Assembly: GCA_051162045.1 (NCBI GenBank)
Contig: JBISDI010000005.1
Direction: 5' to 3' (one strand)
Length of the DNA stretch: 64,000 nt
Source: Anaerozeibacter quisquiliarum
GTDB lineage: Bacteria > Bacillota > Clostridia > Christensenellales > Aristaeellaceae
Of the stretch, positions 58,250 to 64,000 are shown piece by piece. The translations under genes and the position numbers were made by a program. The notes under the pieces were generated by a model, which made no database searches, was not told where the DNA came from, and worked only from the letters and a program-made list of their open reading frames with translations. The first letter of the stretch is position 1; every line of letters starts with the position of its first letter.

Positions 58250-59155
58250 CTACGCGCCCAACTTCTGAAAGCCGTACTCCATCAGCTTCCTGGTGTCGAT
58301 CCATTTCTCGGGCTTGGTCTGCGCGCTGTGCAGCACCACCGAGATCAGCGTATGCCCGCCCTTGGCGGCCGCGCCCACGAAGCACTGGCCCGAGGAGACT
58401 GAATAGCCGGTCTTGACGCCGAAGGCCGGCGCATAGTAGTAGTCGCTGTCCTTATCGAGGATGGCGTAGCCATTGGTCAGCTTGAGCGCGCCGCGGCGCG
58501 CGGTGGGCTTCATCGTATGGCTGCGCGTCTCGATAATCCTGCGGCAGGTCGCGTTTTGGAGCACCTCGCGCGTGATGCGCGCGAGGTCGCGGGCGCTCGA
58601 GTAGTGACCGTCGGCCGGGAAGCCGTGGGGGTTGACAAAGTGGGTGTTCTCAAGCCCCATCTTTTCGGCGCGCGCGTTCATCGCCGCCACGAAGTTATTC
58701 ACGCTGCCCGACACGATCGTGCCGATTGCGTTGGCCGCGTCGTTGCCCGACTTGATCGTCAGAGCGTGGAGCAGGTCGCGCATCGGCATTTTTTCGCCCG
58801 GATAGACGGGCGTGAGCGACGAGCCGACGGGCGCCTTGCCCGCGGATTCGGGCAGGATGACCACCTTGTCCAACCCGCCGTGCTCCACCGCCAGCAGCAG
58901 CGTCATCAGCTTGGTGGTGCTGGCCGGCGCGCGGCGCTGATCGGCGTTTTTTTCAAACAGCGCCTTGCCGGTGTCTGCGTCGATCACGATCGCGGCCTTG
59001 GCCGTGAGATTCGGCGGCGTGGCCTCGGCCCGCGCAACCTGTTCACCCATCGGGAAGGGGAGGGGCGTCGTGGAGGCGGGCGCGGGCGCGGCCGACCAAG
59101 CGCTGGCTGCGATCGACAGCGCCAGCAATGCCGCGAAGAAAACTTTGCGTCTCAT
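58250..59155 (-). CDS. D-alanyl-D-alanine carboxypeptidase (low-molecular-weight PBP)
   Basis: A 301-residue exported S11-type peptidase trimming the terminal D-Ala of peptidoglycan stems. A signal peptide (VFFAALLALSIAAS) leads into the three active-site motifs: SxxK as STTK in RAPASTTKLMTL, SxN as SGN in IKSGNDAAN, and KTG in FGVKTGYSVS. The long C-terminal beta domain of DacA/DacF is missing; the protein ends just after the catalytic domain and has no amphipathic anchor, so it may be soluble outside the cell. GGAGGTGA precedes ATG 59155; TTG 59158 is less likely. Confidence 0.92.
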   Translation of the reverse strand: MRRKVFFAALLALSIAASAWSAAPAPASTTPLPFPMGEQVARAEATPPNLTAKAAIVIDADTGKALFEKNADQRRAPASTTKLMTLLLAVEHGGLDKVVILPESAGKAPVGSSLTPVYPGEKMPMRDLLHALTIKSGNDAANAIGTIVSGSVNNFVAAMNARAEKMGLENTHFVNPHGFPADGHYSSARDLARITREVLQNATCRRIIETRSHTMKPTARRGALKLTNGYAILDKDSDYYYAPAFGVKTGYSVSSGQCFVGAAAKGGHTLISVVLHSAQTKPEKWIDTRKLMEYGFQKLGA

Positions 59156-59246
59156 CAATACGTCACCTCCGTGTACGCCACTTGTGACGGACGCGGAGGT
59201 GATTTGGATGCCATATCGGTTGGTGGGAACTATTTGAAAAAGCGCT

Positions 59247-59822
59247 TTACAGTTGCGCCTGCACCTCGGCTTCGCAGGCTTTCATGGCTTCGAGCGTGCG
59301 CTCCATCAGCTCCTCGAGCGACCAGCCGAGCTGCTGCGCGCCCTGCAGGATGATGTCGCGCGAGCAGCCGGCGGCGAACTTCTTGTCCTTGAACTTCTTC
59401 TTGATGCTCGAGACCTCCATGTCCATGACCGACTTCGACGGCCGCATCAGCGCAGCGGCTCCGATCAGGCCGGTCAGCTCGTCGACGGCGAACAGCACCT
59501 TCTCCATGGGGTGGACGGGCGCGACATCGCTCACGATGCCGTAGCCGTGGCTGACCACCGCGCGGATGAATTCGTCCTCGGCGCCGATCTCGCGGAGCAG
59601 CTCCGGCGCTTTGCGGCAGTGCTGATCGGGGTAGCGCCCGAAATCGACGTCGTGCAAAAGGCCCACCAGCGCCCAGAAATCGGCCTCGCCCAAATGGCCC
59701 ATCGTGCCCGCGAAGTGGCGCATCACGCCCTCGAGCGTCAGCGCGTGCGCAAGGTGGAACGGTTGGTCGTTGTAGCGCTTGAACAGCTCAAGCGCCTGGT
59801 CGCGCGTGATCTTCGTCGTCAT
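59247..59822 (-). CDS. HD-domain phosphohydrolase-like protein
   Basis: A 191-residue cytosolic HD-domain protein. Metal residues are visible: LAHALTLEGVMRHF (His), LLHDVDFGRYPDQH (HD) and VVSHGYG. HD proteins act as phosphatases or phosphodiesterases on nucleotides and related substrates; this subgroup has no assigned reaction. GGAGGAG lies 9 nt before the ATG. The gene is 20 nt after cobO and likely cotranscribed with it. Confidence 0.82.
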   Translation of the reverse strand: MTTKITRDQALELFKRYNDQPFHLAHALTLEGVMRHFAGTMGHLGEADFWALVGLLHDVDFGRYPDQHCRKAPELLREIGAEDEFIRAVVSHGYGIVSDVAPVHPMEKVLFAVDELTGLIGAAALMRPSKSVMDMEVSSIKKKFKDKKFAAGCSRDIILQGAQQLGWSLEELMERTLEAMKACEAEVQAQL

Positions 59823-59842
59823 CGGTTCAATCTCCTCCGGCG

Positions 59843-60391
59843 TCAGTATTCAATCCCGCGGCGTGCGGGGATCCCCTCGGTGTAAGGGTGCTTGACCATG
59901 CGCATTTCGGTCACATAGTCCGCCTTGGCGATCAGCGCGGGCGACGCGTTCCGGCCGGTCAGGACCAGCTCGACGCCCTTGTGCTTGTGGCCGATCAGGT
60001 AGCTAAGCTGCGCTTCGTCGATCGCGCCCTCGCGGACCGCGCCCAGCACCTCGTCCAGGATCACGAGGCCGCAGAGCGCGCCCTCGCTTGCCTCGCTGGC
60101 CTCGCTTGCCTCGCAGGCCTCGTCGAACAGCGCCTGCTGCGCCTCGCTCCACCGCGCCTTTTCTTCGGCGTCCATGTCCCATGCGAACTTGTGCGTGTCG
60201 ATCTGCGCCCGCTTAAGTGTCACGCCGGGCAGCAGTTTAAGCGCCTTGAGTTCGCCCGACGGCTCGGTTTTGCAGAACTGGAATATGTTGACCGCGAGGC
60301 CGCTCCCCGCCGCGCGCAGCGCCATGCCCATTGCGCAGCTGGTCTTGCCCTTGCCGTCGCCCGTGTAGATGTGCGTCAGGCCCTTTTTCAT
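59843..60391 (-). CDS. cobO: Cob(I)yrinic acid a,c-diamide adenosyltransferase
   Basis: A 182-residue CobA/BtuR-type corrinoid adenosyltransferase. The P-loop is GDGKGKT at the N-terminus (IYTGDGKGKTSCAMG), with the B12-side motifs FQFCKTEPSGE and VILDEVLGA. It adds the adenosyl group to cob(I)alamin or its precursors. Residues about 90-103 hold a repeated EAS tract from a 9-bp tandem repeat, absent from typical members. ATG 60391 is used, ten codons inside the longer frame. The window also has a B12-dependent metH. Confidence 0.9.
   Translation of the reverse strand: MKKGLTHIYTGDGKGKTSCAMGMALRAAGSGLAVNIFQFCKTEPSGELKALKLLPGVTLKRAQIDTHKFAWDMDAEEKARWSEAQQALFDEACEASEASEASEGALCGLVILDEVLGAVREGAIDEAQLSYLIGHKHKGVELVLTGRNASPALIAKADYVTEMRMVKHPYTEGIPARRGIEY
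60082..60122. repeat. 9-bp tandem repeat inside cobO
   Basis: Units CCTCGCTTG, CCTCGCTGG, CCTCGCTTG and CCTCGCAGG plus a partial fifth encode EA(S/C) repeats on the minus strand. The register keeps the frame, so copy-number change would only lengthen a surface loop. Confidence 0.75.
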
Positions 60392-60423
60392 GATCGCACC
60401 CGCCCTTCCGGCATGATGCAAAT

Positions 60424-60452
60424 ATTGTACAGCGAGATTGCGATATTGGCAA
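60424..60452 (-). promoter_or_regulatory. Promoter of the cobO-HD unit
   Basis: On the minus strand TTGCCA (60452-60447) and TACAAT (60429-60424) are separated by 17 bp. The rest of the gap up to 60703 contains only the divergent helD-like promoter. Confidence 0.68.
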
Positions 60453-60641
60453 CCGCAATTTGTCGGCCTATGGCTCCAGTTCCCTTATGTTCGGATCGCG
60501 CAAAACAGACGAGCCGGCGGCGAGCCCGACCGCCGTCGTCCCCACGAAGCAGCCCGCAAACCCGCAAAGCGCGCCCGACGCCGAAGCAAGAGTTGAACGA
60601 TGCGAAAGTAAGCATGAAAGCGACGCACAAGTTTTTATCGC

Positions 60642-60670
60642 TTGGCAAAATGGGCGCGTTGTGGTAAGAT
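60642..60670 (+). promoter_or_regulatory. Promoter of the HelD-like gene
   Basis: TTGGCA (60642-60647), 17-bp spacer, TAAGAT (60665-60670), about 35 nt before the ATG. Confidence 0.65.
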
Positions 60671-60703
60671 ATACGTCCATTTTGCGAAGAGGGGGCGAGG
60701 GGG

Positions 60704-62926
60704 ATGGCGTTGCCTGCGCATCCGGAAGCGGCGTATGAGGCGTTGAAACTCACCGATACGCTTGCGCTGATCGAGCGGGAGCAAGGCGTCGCCGAGCGCG
60801 AGCGCGAAGGGGCGCTCCAAGCGCTCGCGGCGGCGCGCGCGGACGATCCCGACCATGTCCCGGTGCGCGAGCAGCTGTACGCGGCGTCGCTCGACGCCAT
60901 CGCGCGGCTCGCGCGCTCGCGGCTGTCGCCCTATTTCACGCGCGTGGACTTCGTGCCCGTGGGCGGCGCGCCCGAGACCCATTACATCGGCCGAACGGGC
61001 GTGCTCGACACGCGTACGCTCGAGGCCGCCGTGATCGACTGGCGCGCGCCGGTCGCCAACCTGTACTACAGCGGCCAGCTGGGCGCGGTCAGCTACGAAG
61101 CGCCCGACGGGCGGGTGGAGGGCGAGCTGCGCCTTAAGCGCCAGCTCACGGTCAAGGACGGCCGGCTCGAGGCCATTTTTGACACCGACCTGGTCTCGCG
61201 CGATCAATTCCTGCAGTCGGTGCTGGGCGCGATGGCTTCCGACCGGCTCAAGGAGATCGTGACCACGATCCAGGCCGAGCAGAACTATGTGATCCGCTAC
61301 CCGCTGGGAAGCTCGCTGATCGTGCAGGGGGTGGCGGGCTCGGGCAAGACCACGATCGCGCTGCACCGCATCGCCTATCTGTTGTATGCGTTCGATCGGC
61401 AGATTCGGCCCGAGCAGATGCTGATCCTCGCGCCCAACCCGCTGTTCCTGAGCTTCATATCGGGCGTGCTGCCGGACCTCGGCGTGGAGCGCGTGAAGCA
61501 AGGCACCTTTTTGCAGCTGATGCGCGACTGGCTGGGCAGGAAGATGCCGCGCGTCGACGCGCGCGACCGCACCGAGCACATGGCGGGGCTTCCCGCGGAC
61601 GAATACGAGCGGCTGCGCGGCATCTACCAATTCAAGGGCTCGCTTGAGTTGTTTAAGCGGCTCGAAGCATGGCTTGCCGATTACGAGGCCTCGTTCGCGC
61701 GGGGCGCGATCGACTTTGGGCCGGTTCGGCTGTACGACGAGGCCGAGCTTCGGCAGTTCCTGCTGGTGGATGAAAAGCCTTTCCCGATGGAGCGGCGGCT
61801 GATGGAGTTCAAGAAGCCGCTGACGGCGCGCGCGAAGGCGGCGGCGCGGCGGCTCGCGCAATGGATGGAGGCCGAATGCGACAAGCGGCTCGAACGAATG
61901 ATCGTGGCCGAGCGCGACCCGGCTGCGCTGGCCGCGCGCCGCGCGCAGCTGGTCTCAAGCCGCGACGCGCGCATTCGTGAGGTGCGCGACCGGGTGGCCC
62001 CGTTCGTCAGGGACCGGCTCAAGGGGATGCCGTCGCTTGAGCCGGTCGAGTGCTACCGGTTATTTTTGGAATCACTGCTTCCGGAGGCGGACGGGTCGGC
62101 CGCGCGAGCCGCCGCCCGGCACACGCTCGGCCGCCTCGAGGCCGGGCGGCCGCTTGAACCGGAGGACGTGGCCCCGGTAGCGCTGATCGCGCACCGGCTG
62201 ACGGTTACCGAGCGCGGCGCGTTCCGGCACGTCGTGGCGGACGAGGCGCAGGATTTCAGCGCGCTTGAATTCATGCTGCTGACGCGCTATGCCCCGATGG
62301 CCAGCCTGACCGTGGTGGGCGACCTGATGCAGGGCGTGCAGTCGTTCCGGGGCCTGAACGACTGGGCGGTGCTCAAGGAGCAGGTGTTCGGCGGCCGCGC
62401 CGCGCTGCACCGGTTGCTCACCAGCTACCGCAGCACCGTGGAGATCATGGAGGTGGCGTTCAAGGTGGCCGCGCGCCATCCCGCGCCGGGCCAGCAGGGC
62501 GCGCGTCCGGTGCTGCGCCACGGGGAACCGGTGCAATTTGAGCGTTTCGAAACCGACGCGCGGCAGGCGCATCTTATCGCGGAGATCGCGCGGGCGTGGA
62601 AGGCGGAAGGCTGCGGCTCGATCGCGGTGGTGGCGCGCGGGGCCGGAGGACTTCCGGGGCTGCTCAAGCGGCTGCCGCCGGAACTGAACGCGCGGCTGCT
62701 CGACGTCGAGGCGAGCGACTACGAGCCGGGCGTGCTGCTGTGTTCGGCCGGCGCGGCCAAGGGCTTCGAGTTCGACGGCGTGATCCTCGCCGACGCCGGC
62801 GCGCTGGCCTTTGGCGACGATCCCCCGAGCGCCAAGTTGCTCTATGTGGCGCTGACGCGGGCGCTGCATCGGTTGGCGGTGCTGTATAGAAAAGAGATGA
62901 GTCCGCTGCTGGGCGGTAAGCAATAG
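60704..62926 (+). CDS. helD: HelD-like superfamily 1 helicase (RNA polymerase recycling type)
   Basis: A 740-residue SF1 ATPase. An N-terminal helical arm (about 1-60, many Glu/Arg) and a globular domain (VDWRAP-like VIDWRAPVANLYY) precede Walker A VQGVAGSGKTTIALHR near residue 215. A helicase core follows, with a Walker B-like VADEAQDFS, the motif GDLMQGV, and RLLTSYRST. Bacillota HelD inserts its arm into stalled RNA polymerase and releases it from DNA using ATP. The overall order matches HelD rather than UvrD or PcrA. The start ATG sits beside a G-rich ribosome site with short spacing. Confidence 0.87.
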   Translation: MALPAHPEAAYEALKLTDTLALIEREQGVAEREREGALQALAAARADDPDHVPVREQLYAASLDAIARLARSRLSPYFTRVDFVPVGGAPETHYIGRTGVLDTRTLEAAVIDWRAPVANLYYSGQLGAVSYEAPDGRVEGELRLKRQLTVKDGRLEAIFDTDLVSRDQFLQSVLGAMASDRLKEIVTTIQAEQNYVIRYPLGSSLIVQGVAGSGKTTIALHRIAYLLYAFDRQIRPEQMLILAPNPLFLSFISGVLPDLGVERVKQGTFLQLMRDWLGRKMPRVDARDRTEHMAGLPADEYERLRGIYQFKGSLELFKRLEAWLADYEASFARGAIDFGPVRLYDEAELRQFLLVDEKPFPMERRLMEFKKPLTARAKAAARRLAQWMEAECDKRLERMIVAERDPAALAARRAQLVSSRDARIREVRDRVAPFVRDRLKGMPSLEPVECYRLFLESLLPEADGSAARAAARHTLGRLEAGRPLEPEDVAPVALIAHRLTVTERGAFRHVVADEAQDFSALEFMLLTRYAPMASLTVVGDLMQGVQSFRGLNDWAVLKEQVFGGRAALHRLLTSYRSTVEIMEVAFKVAARHPAPGQQGARPVLRHGEPVQFERFETDARQAHLIAEIARAWKAEGCGSIAVVARGAGGLPGLLKRLPPELNARLLDVEASDYEPGVLLCSAGAAKGFEFDGVILADAGALAFGDDPPSAKLLYVALTRALHRLAVLYRKEMSPLLGGKQ

Positions 62927-63183
62927 CGCGAGGGTGGGCGGCAATGGGCGCGTCTTGGCGGCCGCTTCGCATGCGCCCTCCGTTTAATGCGCTGGCGCGC
63001 GTTTGTGTGGTATCCCCCTCAACCGTCAAGAACATCAAAACGGCGCGAGCAAAAATCCAGGCATCGCAACGCGTATAATGCTGTGCGGCGGGCTGGGCAT
63101 CGCGCTGATCGAGTTCTTTGACACAGAGGCATTTCGATCCCCTGAGCAAGATCCGGCAGAGGGGAAACTTGTCCCAAAATATG

Positions 63184-63210
63184 GTGGCGCTGCCGAAGGG
63201 CGGCGCCACC
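63184..63210 (-). terminator. Hairpin terminator of the right-edge kinase gene
   Basis: On the minus strand GGTGGCGC (63210-63203) pairs with GCGCCACC (63191-63184), followed by ATATTTTG. The gap 62927-63183 holds no gene I can support. Confidence 0.6.
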
Positions 63211-63216
63211 GTTGCT

Positions 63217-64000
63217 TTAATCCCGCGCGATGCCGATGCGCGTTTGCGGGGCCCCGCCGCCGATCAGATCGGCTATCGGGTAGCGGGCGTGGCCGATGAT
63301 GACCGTCGCGCCGTGCAGCGCGGGCTTCATCGCGAATTCCAGCTTGGCGCGCGCGCCGTTTGCACCCGCGCGGCTCGCGCCCACGCACTTCTCCTTGAGC
63401 GCGTCGATCCGCTTGACCAGCGTGTCGGCGTCCGGGCAGATAACCTCCCGGACCAGCGTGGACGGGTCCTGCGCGTCGAAGTAGATGCCCTCGGTGGAGG
63501 ACAGGATCACGAGGTAGCGCGCCTGCACCAGCTCGCACAGCACCGCGGCGGTCTCGTCGTTGTCCACGCATTCCACGATGTCCTCCTGCTTTTCGCGCAG
63601 CGCGAACAGCTCCATCTTGCGGATTTCCTCATCCGACACCGTGTCGTTGTAGTTGACGATCGGCACTGCGTTTTGCTCGGCGGCGCGCAGCATCAGCCGC
63701 TTGATCGCCTCGCGCTTGACCGGGTTGTTGAAGTGCTGGTGCTCGAGCAGCACCTGCCGAAGCGAATACTCCGGCCGCGCAAATTGGCGGTAGTTATTCA
63801 TCAGGATGGTTTGGCCCTGCGCGCAGTAGTCGGCCTTGATCTCTTCCTTGTCGCCGGAGAGCTCCCGGCCCGTGCGCTGCATGTAGTCGAGCCGTCCGAT
63901 CTCCGCCGCGCCGCTGGTCACCCAGATCATGCCCGGGCGCAGCGCCTCGGCCACCTGCGAGATGACGTTGTAGTCGATCGCGCGCTTATCCGAGCGGATC
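63217..64000 (-). CDS. Amino acid kinase-family protein, glutamate 5-kinase-like (5' end outside window)
   Basis: About 260 residues of an amino acid kinase fold, open to the right edge (the frame continues as IRSDKRAIDYNVISQVAEAL). It shows WVTSGAAEIGR, a QGQTILMNNYRQF helix, and VPIVNYNDTVSDEEI, corresponding to the substrate-site asparagine region of ProB. The C-terminal part has a second sheet with VIIGHARYPIADLI. ProB would phosphorylate glutamate for proline synthesis; UMP or other kinases share this fold, so the product is left open. The GTG at 63954 is internal, not the start. Confidence 0.75.
   Translation of the reverse strand, partial: IRSDKRAIDYNVISQVAEALRPGMIWVTSGAAEIGRLDYMQRTGRELSGDKEEIKADYCAQGQTILMNNYRQFARPEYSLRQVLLEHQHFNNPVKREAIKRLMLRAAEQNAVPIVNYNDTVSDEEIRKMELFALREKQEDIVECVDNDETAAVLCELVQARYLVILSSTEGIYFDAQDPSTLVREVICPDADTLVKRIDALKEKCVGASRAGANGARAKLEFAMKPALHGATVIIGHARYPIADLIGGGAPQTRIGIARD

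Noticed and set aside
60460..60703. Small frames on both strands between cobO and the HelD-like gene
   Set aside because: No ribosome sites or family features; the stretch contains the two divergent promoters only.
63003..63180. Frame with GGLGIALIEFFDTEAF before the right-edge kinase
   Set aside because: Short, no ribosome site, continues antisense into the kinase gene, and no recognisable family.

Overview
The window reads as a chromosome segment of a high-GC member of the Bacillota (class Clostridia or close kin). The case rests on a T-box leader before leuS, an L20-type leader before infC-rpmI-rplT, an IspH-ribosomal S1 fusion beside plsC and cmk, SpoIID/LytB and HutP homologues, a split B12-dependent methionine synthase, strong Shine-Dalgarno sites and near-consensus sigma-A promoters with 17-bp spacers. 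I saw no tRNA, rRNA, CRISPR array, prophage or complete insertion sequence.

Layout. 1-1.5 kb: end of a probable cupin gene, a ferredoxin and a DUF438/hemerythrin/PAS protein (redox or nitrosative stress type). 1.67-5.7 kb: tightly overlapped operon of a short KdpD-like kinase, KdpE-like regulator, duplicated DUF1538 membrane protein and tandem PII-like protein, with no kdpFABC. 6.0-11.8 kb: LacI-regulated sugar ABC importer plus sugar-phosphate isomerase. 12-17.8 kb: exported alpha/beta hydrolase, MFS exporter, DUF401 permease and a large exported protein. 17.9-20 kb: HTH protein coupled to a membrane Ser/Thr kinase with leucine-rich repeats. 20.2-26.2 kb (minus): C_GCAxxG_C_C protein, then an Rrf2/CymR-like regulator heading cysK, metF, the MetH reactivation protein and metH. 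26.4-34.4 kb (minus): second LacI-regulated sugar system with two permeases, a zinc dehydrogenase and a mannose-6-phosphate isomerase-like cupin. 34.5-36.4 kb: Lsa-type ABC-F gene behind a six-residue leader peptide and an intrinsic terminator. 36.5-46.5 kb: GNAT, small proteins, SpoIID/LytB, PepV-like dipeptidase, uvrC and leuS. 46.6-50.1 kb: cmk-plsC-ispH/S1. 50.2-55.4 kb: RpiR regulator, flavoprotein, HutP, TSUP permease, infC-rpmI-rplT. 55.4-64 kb: YfhO, D,D-carboxypeptidase, HD protein, cobO, HelD-like helicase and a truncated amino acid kinase at the right edge.

How genes work together. The cysK-metF-metH block joins cysteine synthesis to B12/folate methionine synthesis, and cobO could supply adenosylated corrinoid. 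The two sugar operons are parallel uptake and first-step catabolic units, each with its own LacI repressor. The ABC-F leader suggests drug-responsive attenuation. Several intergenic gaps hold related hairpin or palindromic elements, some spanning from one stop codon to the facing stop codon. These, the kinase/DUF1538/PII operon and the ABC-F leader are the best candidates for undescribed biology here.
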